NCBI GenBank assembly: GCA_934045075.1
Contig: OW203727.1
Location: 22,829,311 to 22,893,310 of the forward strand
DNA: 64,000 nucleotides
Direction: 5' to 3'
Source: Yponomeuta sedellus
Taxonomy: Eukaryota > Arthropoda > Insecta > Lepidoptera > Yponomeutidae
In this document: positions 40,501 through 50,109 of the stretch, one piece after another
Numbering within the stretch: position 1 is the first letter of the stretch
How the letters are laid out: each line of letters opens with the position of its first letter
The notes under the pieces: generated by a model
What the model saw: only the letters and a program-made list of their open reading frames with translations
Databases searched by the model: none
Told to the model about the DNA's origin: nothing
Program-made: the position numbers and the translations under genes

Positions 40501-41078
40501 GGGCCGATTTCTGAATTGAGAATTTAACTAAGTAAATATATCGTTATCAACCCTTGTATGTCCCCATTGCTGGGGCACGGGTCTCTTCCTGCATCTCGGG
40601 AAGGTTAGGCCATACTCCACCATGGGGGCCAAGTCCGGGTTGGTGGAGGATTGTGAGACAGAGGCGGGCCTTACTGTCAGAAGTTATCAAGCCGCCCATA
40701 AGGCCTCTGACATGGCTTAACGACTGCCATTATGACATGACAGCCAGCACCAACTGCTTTACGTGCCTTGCGAAGCACGGAAGCGCTCGGAAAAATGCCA
40801 CTAGCGGTAGTCACGAGATGGTCACCCATCCAGTAAGTACCTGACCGCGCCTGTTGTTGCTTAACCAAATTGATTGATTCCAATCACTCGGTTCCGCTAG
40901 GCCACGAGCGCTTTGAGTAAATATTTAAGTAACTATATTATTTTTGTTGCACTAACCCGAGCTGAGGTTTTAGCCTCTAAATAGGTATTTAAGTGACGTT
41001 CTGTCACGCTCATAGCTGCAAAATTCGAAGAGACTGCACCACTACTTCGCGAGATTCTCAATTAAAAAAATGCCCCTT
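40501..41078. mobile_element. M2 MITE split by S5 and a tRL scrap
   Basis: GGGCCGATTTCTGAATTGAG at the left, and GTTCTGTCACGCTC with CGAGATTCTCAATT at the right. It is interrupted by S5 (40543-40914) and by a tRL piece, GCACTAACCCGAGCTGAGG with AGCCTCTAAATAGG (40950-40990). The outer ends are worn. Confidence 0.7.
40543..40914 (-). mobile_element. S5 SINE, full length, nested
   Basis: TTATCAACCCTTGTATGTCC to TAGGCCACGAGCGCTTTGAG. The flanks AGTAAATAT and GAGTAAATATT suggest a ~9-bp target duplication (AGTAAATAT). This is one of the best-preserved S5 copies. Confidence 0.92.
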
Positions 41079-41433
41079 TTTGTCTTCTGTGGTATAAAAA
41101 CAATGTTACTTCAATCTAAGTTTCACAACATTCCCCATTGGGATGTTCCTGAAATTGCACATTTTGAAAATAATCCTGTGTTTCACTATTCGGAAATAAT
41201 GCCGGATTACGGTGATATACCGATTGGTGACCTATTTAGCTTCCATTGAACAGTCACAGTGCAATGACCTCTGCCAAATTGTCTCCAACATAATACATCT
41301 AATTCTATGACCCGCGTGACCTCAAGCTATTATTGTGGAGTCGACTACATAGATCAGTATCGTGAAAACACCATTCCTTAACTCGTTAATAAGTGTTTAC
41401 ACACTTCCGCTACAACACGTTTATAATGTAGTG
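41079..41433. other. No feature seen
   Basis: Nothing supportable. Confidence 0.3.
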
Positions 41434-41434
41434 A

Positions 41435-41465
<31 letters not shown>

Positions 41466-41560
41466 GAAGAAAGAAAGAAAGAAAGGAAGGAAGAAAGAAA
41501 GAAAGAAAGAAAAAAAGAAAGAAAGAAAGAAAGAAAAAAAGAAAAAAAGAATGGCAGCAA
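41434..41560. repeat. (GAAA)n microsatellite
   Basis: About 125 bp of GAAA units with a few GGAA and AAAA variants. It produces lysine/arginine- or phenylalanine/leucine-rich pseudo-ORFs on each strand. Confidence 0.95.
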
Positions 41561-41864
41561 CCAGACACATCATCATCATCAACTCATTATGTCCCCACCG
41601 AGGGGCACGGGTGTCTTGATACCTTTTAGAATATACCTCGGGCTCTAGAGTAGGCTTCGGTTTTTGCCGAAAGCACACGAGTGTAATACTTCCTGCTCTG
41701 TATAACACTTTTCTTAACTATTTTGAAAAGTTATGTAAAATTAAGTTTCATATTAGTTCAGATATTTCTATTAGGTACACGAATATATCCGATTTTATCC
41801 GATAGTAGCCGAGGTATATTGTTATTACTGTTTGTTATCAATATATTTTCAATTTAATTATTTA
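41561..41864. other. No gene; S5-like scrap
   Basis: ATTATGTCCCCACCGAGGGG and CACGGGTGTCTT resemble the S5 3' end. The rest is unassigned. Confidence 0.4.
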
Positions 41865-42310
41865 TGTACATGCACCACGTACCGACTATATTCTTCATGC
41901 AATCCACTCCATCCAAAGGTTGTCTGGAAGAGATCGCTCTTAGCGATAAGACCACCAATTAATTGGCGTATAATTACATATAATAGTAGCTAGTTTTTAG
42001 GATTTTGTACTTGTTCCTTGTGCTAATAAGAAACATGGTGTTTAGCTCTTTATTCCATATTCTCGAGTAATTCCGTGGAAATCTGTAATTGGCCTTACTA
42101 TAAGTATTTTTGTATGTAATATTTTGTTATTTTTCGCTGTTGTTTTCCTATCAAAAAATAAAATAAAATAGCATTACTTAGTTGTTAGCCTCTAAATAGG
42201 TTTTTAAAATTTGTCCTAAGCACGGGTTAGTGCATTAAAAAGGATAAAAACATTACTTAGATTTAAGAATCATGGTTGTAATATTTTTCTGGTTAAGGTG
42301 TTCTCTATCT
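41865..42310 (+). mobile_element. LINE 3' UTR with (CTAT) tail, interrupted
   Basis: CCACTCCATCCAAAGGTTGT and CTCTTAGCGATAAGACCACC at the left; GAATCATGGTTGTAATATTT and CTCTATCTATCTATATTC at the right. This is the forward version of the 28.1-kb family. A tRL 3' piece sits at 42184-42243. Confidence 0.8.
42184..42243 (+). repeat. tRL 3' end fragment
   Basis: GTTAGCCTCTAAATAGGTTT, then GCACGGGTTAGTGCATTAAA. Only the last ~60 bp of the unit are present. Confidence 0.85.
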
Positions 42311-42329
42311 ATCTATATTCTAAAAGCTA

Positions 42330-42425
42330 TCAGACTCGGCTATACTCCACCACGGGGGCCAAGTCCGGATTGGTAGAGGTTTGCAAGACTAGTGGCCGGT
42401 CTTACTGTCAGAAGTTACCAGACAC
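42330..42425 (-). mobile_element. S5 SINE fragment, reverse
   Basis: GGCTATACTCCACCACGGGG, AAGTCCGGATTGGTAGAGG and CTTACTGTCAGAAGTTACC. Confidence 0.8.
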
Positions 42426-42591
42426 TAACAAAACCAAATTGTTTTTCTGTCGTTGCGTTATATATCTATGCTTTGTCGACTGTACTTGGCTAATTTGGTT
42501 TTCCTGGCAGGTATGCATGACTCAACTCGTCTACTACCATTAGGTTAAGGTCGAACTGACTGCAGATACGCAAAGTTTGCACCAACTCCAC
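42426..42591. other. No feature seen
   Basis: Nothing supportable. Confidence 0.3.
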
Positions 42592-42945
42592 CTTAAGGCT
42601 CTACGGTAACTAGCGCAACAATGAAATAAAAATCACAACTTCTTTTTTAATGTTTTTTTTTAAGTGAACATTAGACATCTTAACTGTGACCAACAAGACC
42701 AATTACTGTCTAGAACCTAGGATCAACAACTTACTCTAATCGGTTTCCGTTAAAAACGGCCGTTCTTAACAAAATTGCTTTAAAGTCCTAGATTCTTAGA
42801 TTAGACCTTGGTTCTTGTTAGTAGGTTTTAAAAAGAGCTACTGTATTTAATAGGTTTTATAATGTACAGTTTTTCCAAAGACGCGTCATAAAAGTTATGA
42901 TTTTTTTATTAGTTAGCACCGCGTGGCGCCTTAAGACGCATGCGC
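42592..42945. mobile_element. M1, long diverged copy
   Basis: AAGGCTCTACGGTAACTAGC and ACAATGAAATAAAAATCAC at the left; AAGTTATGATTTTTTTATTA and GCACCGCGTGGCGCCTTAA at the right. The interior keeps the AGGTTTTAAAAAGAGCTACT block shared with 51.9 kb. Confidence 0.75.
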
Positions 42946-43429
42946 TCTACTCAGTTATATTAAGGGTGACTTTGCAATGCACGCTTGCATGTTTATCGCC
43001 TGATCACTGTGTACTGCACACCGTTAGCAGAACTGAATTCTTGGTGCATTCTTATTTTGAAACTAGGTGTGCCTTCGAATACGCAAACACACACACACAC
43101 ACAGACACACCATCTATTTTCACATGCATTAATACTTTACTATTTACACGTATGTTATTCTTAGTAGCATTGTTACGCAAATTACTATGCAGGATTTTTT
43201 TTGGTTTTAATTTTACAAATGAATGATGGTGAGATGTTTCTTACTTCCGATGGAAAATATCGTGAGGAAAGCTGGGTGTCTAGTATCTTTATTTATCTCT
43301 AGGTGTCCCGCTACTGCAGCGCATCAGGCATGTTCGCTGATGCGCTCAGAGACGACTATTACGCGATAATGTGCAGGCGTGTCTCGTTGCTAGGGCGCAG
43401 GGTGTGGGCTTTAGGGTCTAATACTTACC
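42946..43429. other. No gene; CA run
   Basis: A 109-codon plus frame (42897-43226) crosses the M1 end and a short (CA)n run at 43086-43106, so it is unlikely to be a gene. An SL scrap (TGGAAAATATCGTGAGGAAA) lies at 43250. Confidence 0.4.
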
Positions 43430-43712
43430 TAGTTTTTCAATAGAAGGATAGAAGCACGACAACGGTCGTTATTTGCCTCAATTTGGTAGTCTACAAAGCA
43501 ATAGCAGTACAATATCATTCCAGGGGTATAACCCACGCAAACAGGCATCTGTCACGAAGAAGATCGAATCGAGCGAGGCGCCGATTTAATTAGCACGGGT
43601 TATACCAATTCAATGCGATTGGTTACTAGACTACCGATAGTGTGAATGAAATGACCATTACCGAACTAATATACCGGACTCTATTGAACAGCTATGCATT
43701 GTAGAGACTCGC
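43430..43712 (+). repeat. Dispersed ~280-bp repeat, copy 2
   Basis: Matches 29596-29880: TATTTGCCTCAATTTGGTAG, AAGAAGATCGAATCGAGCG, ACCATTACCGAACTAATAT and CAGCTATGCATTGTAGAG. Divergence is moderate. Confidence 0.85.
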
Positions 43713-43724
43713 CCTCCAGGTCGG

Positions 43725-43795
43725 CAGGGCTCCGTGGGTGCGATTGGCGAGAGACCGCGAAGGGTGGCGTGGTAGGGAAAAGACCCGACTGTAGG
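43725..43795 (+). pseudogene. RTE-like C-terminal scrap
   Basis: TGGGTGCGATTGGCGAGAGA gives WVRLARDREGWRG, related to the scrap at 3822. Very short. Confidence 0.4.
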
Positions 43796-44112
43796 TAGAA
43801 GTGGGCTGATGACGAATTTTAAATTATTTTCAATGGCTCGTAGTATTAGGGTGAGTAAAGTATTGAGAAGCGACTATCCACTAGTAAATTATTATCACAT
43901 TACTGCAAAGTCAGCGAAATAGGCAATTGCAGGTCGAGTATGAGTTTGAAGGCGGGGCCGCAGGTGAGGACTTCAAAGATACGAGACAGGCATTTGCCAT
44001 TTCGGCCGAGGCATATAGTGCTTTTCCTAAAAAAATGCAAGGAAATAAAAAAGGGCCTTTTAAATACTACATTTAATTAATATTAAAAGTGATATTGCTC
44101 ATGTTAGGACAA
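43796..44112. other. Region with a possible 31-nt microexon
   Basis: At 43933-43963, AATTGCAG precedes and GTGAGG follows a 31-base segment reading VEYEFEGGAA in one frame. This could be chance. The minus strand before 44112 holds an ATTAAA signal suited to the small CDS that follows. Confidence 0.25.
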
Positions 44113-44307
44113 TTATTGTTTTTCTTTTGATTTCGCTGGAAGCAAGTTTTCCATCGCTAATTTAGCTTCCGATCTTAAATCTGGTAGAGTGCAGTCAATG
44201 TCTATTTCATTTTCAGTTTCGGAATCATCGGAACTAATTTTAACGAACTCCGCCTTATCGCCAATTTTTATTTTTATTTTACAGTTTGTACCGAAAGGTA
44301 AACGCAT
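44113..44307 (-). CDS. Small acidic ORF, unrecognised
   Basis: A 64-codon frame from ATG at 44307 to TAA at 44113: MRLPFGTNCKIKIKIGDKAE, then an acidic middle (SSDDSETENEIDID), then KLAMENLLPAKSKEKQ. It has no signal peptide or membrane segment. It lies outside any recognised repeat. AATTAAATG about 45 bp past the stop could be a poly(A) signal, and the upstream stretch to 44460 is CpG-bearing. The ATG is preceded by ATAGCCACAG, so this may instead be the last exon of a spliced gene. I do not recognise the family and give no function. Confidence 0.45.
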   Translation of the reverse strand: MRLPFGTNCKIKIKIGDKAEFVKISSDDSETENEIDIDCTLPDLRSEAKLAMENLLPAKSKEKQ

Positions 44308-45263
44308 CTGTGGCTATACAGCCACGAGAAAGCAATGTGTACGATAGATAAGAAGAGTTCTAAATTCAAACAGCACACCGTTTCATACAACATTGCCGCT
44401 GCGCTCTTCGTTCCAAATTCAAAGAATGCGCCGGGAAGTGACAGTCTACGTAAATGATACTTCGAGTGTTCTTTATTCGGGAAAAGTAATGATAATATTT
44501 CCGCGCATGTTTAAGAAAATTATAATTACTTATAATTAAGTAAGTAATTAGTAAGTAATTTTGTTCATTAAAGATACCGTATCACTTAGCTTTGATTTTG
44601 TAGAAACATTAAACATGACTGTGCAGCTTAGAGTAAGCAGTGCTCATCCTCTGTTTGATGATTTAATGACATGACTAAATGTTACATTAATGTACACGAA
44701 CGTTTTTTCATGCAAATAATGTAAAAAATTAAAATAGTTCTAGCAATGTGTGTAAGGGTGTGTGTGTGTTGGTGTGTGGAAAAAAAGAGTGTTTGTGATA
44801 TGCATTACTTTTACATAGCGCCTCCGTTTCTATATATAAATGACAGTATTGTTATATGGTTATACCTCCTCTATTCCGCTATATCTGTACCCACTGGTCT
44901 AGGCCAGGCCAAACCATAACAGGAAAACCGGGACCATTTGTAGTTCAATGTATTTATAGCCCTAACGCCGCACTTGGCTAAGTATTTCTTTACCGGTTTT
45001 GTGCTGGGCGGATACTTGTACTGGTGGATTTTTTATCTGACTCTTGTTACACTGTTGCTAACAAATCCACATTTGACGGGCGTCGTACAATAAGAAAGGT
45101 TTTGCTCCTATATTACCCCCACAAAATCCTGAGCGATTTCAATAATCTAACGTGCAATCATTGTAGCATCGTTTAATAGATTATTTTCTAAATCGATTAG
45201 TCAACGGACATATAATAATAACTTCCACACAACACAACCACTTGCCCTTGTCCCAAACTAGGA
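44308..45263. other. No gene recognised
   Basis: The first ~150 bp may be the leader of the small minus-strand ORF. Beyond it there is a short GT-rich run (44750-44780) and AT-rich DNA. Confidence 0.35.
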
Positions 45264-45302
45264 AATTACTTAGCGAAAATCTCAATTCAGAAACTGGCCC
45301 TA
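45264..45302. mobile_element. M2 terminal fragment
   Basis: TTACTTAGCGAAAATCTCAA and TTCAGAAACTGGCCCTAAG. Confidence 0.65.
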
Positions 45303-45391
45303 AGTCTTACACTTACCTTGAGAAATGAGTTTTCCTTCAATTTAGATGAAAAAAAACGAGAATAATGTGCATTCGACATAATTACATTTTA

Positions 45392-46290
45392 AAAACTGTT
45401 TTTATACGGATTTATGCTCGTTTATTACATTTTACAATTTTCCGACGTTTCGGCACTTTTTCAGGTGCCGTGGTCTCCGATGACTGAGGTGACAAGCGTC
45501 TTTTAGAAAGCATTAACGGTTAGTTTACTACCCTCGGCAAAAATTACAAAAGTTAATTATGAAGTTACGTTCCAAAATAGGCAAACTAATATTTTTTTTA
45601 TATAAAGTCAGCAATATTCATTATTAGTAATTGAAGTTAAAATTAAATTTATGAACAAATTATTTTACATGAACTTAAAATGTCATCCGGTACCACGGCA
45701 CCTGAAAAAGTGCCGAAACGTTGGAAAATTGTAAAAAATGTAATAAACGAGCATAAATCCGTATTAAAACAGTTTTGACTATGTCTACTGCTCGTGTTAA
45801 CCTTAGAAAATACTATGAACTTAAAAATGCTGATTATTAATTGAAATTAAAAATTTTAACTCTATAGTCACACTTCTATCAAGGGGGTCTCATACACTTA
45901 AGCACTGGTTCCCATGCTACCGGTATGTTCCAACCACGATCTCTATTAAAATTTGGATGCCGGCGGATCTCTATTGCCTCGCGTATCATTCTAGGGAAGA
46001 AACGGTCTTCTCGGGCTAGAACTTTAACTTTATCGAAATGTATACAGTGGTTGGTACCGCTAAGTGTATGTTCGCTGACTGCAGATCTACCAGAGCGCTT
46101 ATGTTTTACGTCCGCGATATGTTCCTTCACCCGTTCAGCTATGGTACGCTTGGTTTGACCAATGTACGAGGAACCACATTCACAGTCAAGCTTGTATACT
46201 CCTGCCTCTTGTAAGGGAAACGAGCATAAATCCGTATAAAAACAGTTTTAATTATGTCTAGTGCTCGTGTTAACCTTAAAAAATATTATA
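45392..46290. mobile_element. Penelope-like PA element with coding remnant
   Basis: A reverse arm (AAAAACTGTTTTTATACGG to TTTTTCAGGTGCCGTGGTC, 45392-45478) is followed at 45694 by a forward arm (CCACGGCACCTGAAAAAGTG to CCGTATTAAAACAG) with the tail GCTCGTGTTAACCTTAG. The endonuclease remnant follows on the minus strand, then another forward arm end plus tail (46213-46290). Flanking arms around a coding piece fit the pseudo-LTR layout known for Penelope-like elements. Confidence 0.82.
45879..46211 (-). pseudogene. GIY-YIG endonuclease domain of a Penelope-like element
   Basis: The minus-strand frame is open from about 46211 to 45879. It reads QEAGVYKLDCECGSSYIGQT, then KRTIAERVKEH, and later SAVSEHTLSGTNH, REAIEIRRHPNFNRD and W-x-x-x-V-A-W-E-P. 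GVY-x9-YIG is the GIY-YIG signature with one conservative change, followed by the conserved Arg in QTKR. The REAIEI glutamate and the R-x-P-NFNRD-x-G-W end are typical of Penelope-like elements. The reverse-transcriptase domain is missing, so this is a 5'-truncated remnant. The domain nicks DNA to prime reverse transcription in intact elements. Confidence 0.88.
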
Positions 46291-46663
46291 TGCCATTTTG
46301 CAATATCAACGACAATAATGGAAATTACTTAGGGCTCTCCCTAAGTAATTTCCAGAGAGAGAGGCATTTTGTATTTACGTTATAAGTTTCGGTATGGGCT
46401 TTAACGGATTCGATAACTATTAGCAGAGAAAAAAAAAAGGAAATTGCGTACGTATTTTTTTTGCTTCATTTTTCCCTTTTTACAATTTGCAGCAATTATG
46501 TAAAACGACCAATCTCACGTGCAAGAAATAATTACAAATCGTACACTTAAATTACTAAAGTATTTGAGTGAGTGCGACACCATTTATGTCGTGTACGTGG
46601 AAAAACAACTGTTCACAGAAGGTCTACTCGTCCTACCCGTCTTTCAGTTTTCATGTCTTCTTT
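46291..46663. other. No gene; small palindrome
   Basis: GGAAATTACTTAGGG CTCT CCCTAAGTAATTTCC (46319-46352) is a perfect 15-bp-arm foldback. The rest is unassigned. Confidence 0.6.
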
Positions 46664-46915
46664 TCTTTTCAATTGTTGTCTGGAAGAAATTACTTTTATG
46701 AATTAGGCCGCTACTTGTACTGTACTGTTATTTTTTAAGTCTCTTAATTTATTATTTTAATTAATTTACTACATAATAATATTTTTTAAGTCGTCTAATG
46801 AGAATGGTATGATACTTCTAAATATTTAACTTATTTATCTCTTATTTAATCTTATCTCTAATATTATTTCCTGGTGTACATGCAATAAAGAATATTCTAT
46901 CTATTTATTCAGCGG
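46664..46915 (+). mobile_element. LINE 3' UTR with CTAT tail
   Basis: CAATTGTTGTCTGGAAGAAA, AGGCCGCTACTTGTACTG and CAATAAAGAATATTCTATCT. Forward relative of the 36.3-kb family. Confidence 0.75.
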
Positions 46916-46931
46916 ATATTTGAGCTGAAAA

Positions 46932-47060
46932 CTTAAGTCGCTGGGCGGTGCCAACTAGAGCCACCAATGGAAAAAAAGTCGTAACTGGTTTTATAACATA
47001 TTTGCTCGTAAAGTGGTTGTAATTACACCAATTTCAATATCGTAATGTATCTCATTACGT
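46932..47060. mobile_element. M1 left end
   Basis: AAGTCGCTGGGCGGTGCCAA, GAGCCACCAATGG and GTCGTAACTGGTTTTATAAC. The right end was not found. Confidence 0.6.
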
Positions 47061-47286
47061 ACTTGTGCGATAATGTAATGTAAAAGGCACGTGTTTTTTT
47101 AAAAATAAAGTTTTAAGATACTGCGTCTAAAAATGAACGATACTTTTAAAAATCTTAGCAAAGAGGTTTTATGTCAAGAAAGTGGTCAATATTTTATGAA
47201 TAAAATTAACTTTGGGAAATAAAATATAACAAATAAACATTTAATTCTTTAATTTAATTAATTTTGACACTAAATTACAACCATTT
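47061..47286. other. No feature seen
   Basis: AT-rich DNA. Confidence 0.3.
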
Positions 47287-47462
47287 ATCTTTTAAAAACC
47301 TATTTAGAGGCTAAAAATTTCACCCATGCCGGGATTCGAACCCGCAACCTCTGGCTATCCGTGCCAGGTTCCGGGTTCGAATCCCGGCATGGGTGAAATT
47401 TTTAGCCTCTAAATAGGTTTTTGAATTTGTCCTTAGCGCGGGTTAGTGCATTAAAAATAAAA
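47287..47462. repeat. tRL snapback
   Basis: The reverse arm runs TTAAAAACCTATTTAGAGGC to GGCTATCCGTGCCAG. The forward arm starts GTTCCGGGTTCGAATCCCGG and runs out to GTGCATTAAAAATAAAAAA. The arms are ~55 bp with very few mismatches. Confidence 0.93.
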
Positions 47463-47466
47463 AATA

Positions 47467-47906
47467 AATATTTAAAAAAATAAAAGAACCCGACTGCAGT
47501 GATAAATCAACTGAAAGGGAAAAAATAAGATAATTTTATTTTCAAATGCTAATGTCGAATCAGAAGAGTTCATGCTGCTTTACTTGAGGGACCAAATAAT
47601 ATAACTTTATAAGCATTATTTGCTCAAACTGTTGCATTTATTATTTTATATAAAATGATGCAGTCGGGACCCATTAGAAGACTTTAAACAAACAGTAATG
47701 GGTCCCGACCGCATCATTTTATATAAAATAATAAATGCAACAATTTGAGCAAATAATGCTTATAAAGTTATATTATTTGGTCCCTCAAGTAAAGCAGCAT
47801 GAACTCTTCTGATTCGACATTAGCATTTGAAAATAAAATTATCTTATTTTTTCCCTTTCAGTTGATTTATCACTGCAGTCGGGTTCTTTTATTTTTTTAA
47901 ATATTT
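47467..47906. repeat. ~440-bp near-perfect inverted repeat
   Basis: Left arm 47467-47676 and right arm 47696-47906 are almost exact reverse complements around a 19-base loop (GAAGACTTTAAACAAACAG). I see only a couple of mismatches (e.g. CAAACTGTTGC against GCAACAATTTG). Near each outer end lies CCCGACTGCAG / CTGCAGTCGGG, the same end found at 51.37 kb. No ORF is present. Confidence 0.95.
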
Positions 47907-48555
47907 TTTTTTATTTTTGACCTTTTAGTGACTCAGTAAAACGATAAAATTTAAAGGTCCATCTGTTCTGTTTACATGCTTTAAATCGTTATATTATTTT
48001 ATTTCCTAAATGAATTTTAGTTTATTGCTTTATTTTCTTTTGTTCGACAATGGACATGTCTCGGCAAATCATAAATATTTTTACTGATATACTTGTTTGA
48101 TATAGTCATAAGTACCACCTGCCTGCATTAAAAATTTATGTCGTACGATATTTTTTTGCTAGTATAATGAATATGGTCTAATGGTGTTAAACTATCTAGA
48201 ATATTTGCAAAGGAAACGACAGATTTTTTTCTTTATTATCCTTACATAAATTGTCTGTTTTTTATGTAGCCTAAAAACGCTCCACTGCACCTAGTTATTT
48301 AATGTTAACGATTGTAGGTGGGGACTGGAATAGTCACGAATTATCTCTTCGACCTGAACGGCGCTCAGCTTTCGACATCTCCAGAGTAGAATTCTTCGTG
48401 CTTGCATTGCTGGGCCCAGTCTTCGGTCTCGCTAATTACTTAGAATAAGGACTTGTAAATGGGAACATAAATGGTCTGAGCCTTCAGCCGCGGCCTGTAC
48501 AAAGGCGCGACAGGTTTCCTCCTAACAGCAACTTTACCTAATTGCCTAACTGCCT
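47907..48555. other. No gene recognised
   Basis: AT-rich, then from 48330 a GC-richer part (CTTCAGCCGCGGCCTGTAC) that continues beyond the tRL insertion at 48830. Confidence 0.4.
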
Positions 48556-48829
48556 TGTACCTAACTGCAAAGTAGGTAGTCGGGGCTGTAAGTAATGCAA
48601 TTTGCTTAAGTCAGATGTCGCTGCCTGTACGTAATACAGAGAATATTGTAAAGAGGTTCGAAATTTCACTGATGTTGTGAGTCGCCCATTGGCTCAATTG
48701 GTAGAGCGCTGGTACGGATAGCCAGAGGTTGCGGGTTCGAATCCCGGCATGGGTGAAATTTTTAGCCTCTAAATAGGTTTTTAAATTTGTTCCTTAGCAC
48801 GGGTTAGTGCATTAAAAATAAAAATGGTG
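48556..48829 (+). repeat. tRL unit, complete forward reference copy
   Basis: Order: CCTAACTGCAAAGTAGGTAG, GATGTCGCTGCCTGTACG, GTAATACAGAGAATATTG, then a tRNA-like core. The core has acceptor-like CGCCCAT/ATGGGTG, T8-like base, D-stem GCTC/GAGC, anticodon stem with 7-base loop ACGGATA, and box B GGTTCGAATCC. The tail is TAGCCTCTAAATAGG, TTAGCACGGGTTAGTGC, ATTAAAAATAAAAAT. A short repeat, AGCAACTTTA, lies on both sides (about 48525 and 48832) and may be the target duplication. The loop has C where tRNAs have U33, so it is not a working tRNA. Confidence 0.93.
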
Positions 48830-49075
48830 TAAGCAACTTTAAGTAACTGTCGCGGCCTTCGGCCGCGCTAATAGTCTCTCTATTTGGCATCAGCGTAAAT
48901 AGAGCTCAGCATTTGGAATCGCCGTGGGAGTATTCCTCTAGCCCGCTTCACAGCCTTCGGCCTTGCCGCGACCTGTATTGAGCTCGGCCTTCAACCTCGT
49001 CGCGGCAAGTTTCCTCGCACCCGCATGATGGGGCTCGGCCTTCGGCCTGGCGTAGTTATTTAGAGTTGTGGCATG
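48830..49075. repeat. GC-rich CTTCGGCC-repeat tract
   Basis: CGCGGCCTTCGGCCGCG, GCCTTCGGCCTTGCCGCG and GGCTCGGCCTTCGGCCTG recur every ~60-70 bp in otherwise AT-rich DNA. Several are self-complementary. Function unknown. Confidence 0.6.
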
Positions 49076-49939
49076 GGCGTGGAGACATACAAAATCTTGG
49101 TTTTCTGAATGCCAAAATATTACCGGTATTAAAATGAAACTATAACAAATTCATCTTGAGGTGGCCCCCTAAAGCATTGAAAAATTTTACTGAATATTTA
49201 GGTGTAGATAAGCAATCTTTGGTCTCACAAGTGAACAGGAAACCTAACACAAAATCATAATCTTATTTTCGGAGGAAACGAGATAAAATTCGTTAAGATG
49301 AATAGAGCTAGAATTTTTTAAAATTTCATGGGTCCTACGATACGAGGTCACGGAGGATCCGTCTTCGGTTACCAGTAAGAGCGTTCAAATATTTTTTTAT
49401 CATTTATTGTTTCTTCTTTGAACCCAGCTTGTCTGACTATGACCGCACAGGGGAAAAGGAGTTACATGCTACACTTTATATATTTTGTTCAGTTAGTTTT
49501 GGTCTAAGTGTCAGTAGGAAATTAATATCAGTGTTAAGAAATTAATTATTTTTTCTCAAACATGCTCGGAAATGTTTGTGTTATTACCATGAAATAAAGC
49601 CACAAAGTTTCTCTTTTATGGCTCCCGCCTCACTTTACTGGCCTAAGCCAGTAAAGTAAGTATGAAAATCCATTACCGTCAGCTGCTCTAACTTTTTAAA
49701 TTTACTTACTAAAATTAAACTGACCAAGGAAAAATTACATACAGTCAACCACCTACTAAGTTATGTAAGCATACTTGCAAGATTAAAAAAAAAACAATCT
49801 ATGGTATTGGTTTTTGTGCGGTTAAACATGGTGCTCAAATATGTTAGTGTATTTAAAAAATAAAAAAGGCGGCAAACTAAACTATTATTTCTTAATTATC
49901 TAGTAATTATTTTAATATTAATATTTCCTCGCATTGTTT
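49076..49939. other. No gene recognised
   Basis: No open frame, splice-bounded exon or repeat match, apart from TGGCCTAAGCCA (a small palindrome at 49637). Confidence 0.4.
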
Positions 49940-50080
49940 GAGAAAAGCATTATACAATCCTCGGCCGGAACAGGGATTGCAGGACTCGTTCTAGACGGCC
50001 TCGTCTACGACTCGGCCGTCTATCCCAAACTCGTCCAGCAATCCCTTACTTCTCGGCCTCTGCAGTAATGTATTATTACC
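49940..50080. repeat. CTCG-spaced hairpin
   Basis: CAGGGATTGC and AGACGGC on the left pair with GCCGTCTA and AGCAATCCCT on the right, with ACTCGTTCT, CTCGTCTACGACTCG and AACTCGTCC between. Same style as 27.7-28.0 and 51.65 kb. Confidence 0.75.
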
Positions 50081-50109
50081 CCCTATGAGGTTGATATTTC
50101 TTAAATTAA

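Noticed and set aside
41362..41708. Lysine-rich and phenylalanine/leucine-rich frames
   Set aside because: Pure consequence of the (GAAA)n microsatellite.
42897..43226. 109-codon plus-strand frame
   Set aside because: Begins inside the M1 right end and contains a CA microsatellite; no recognisable domain.
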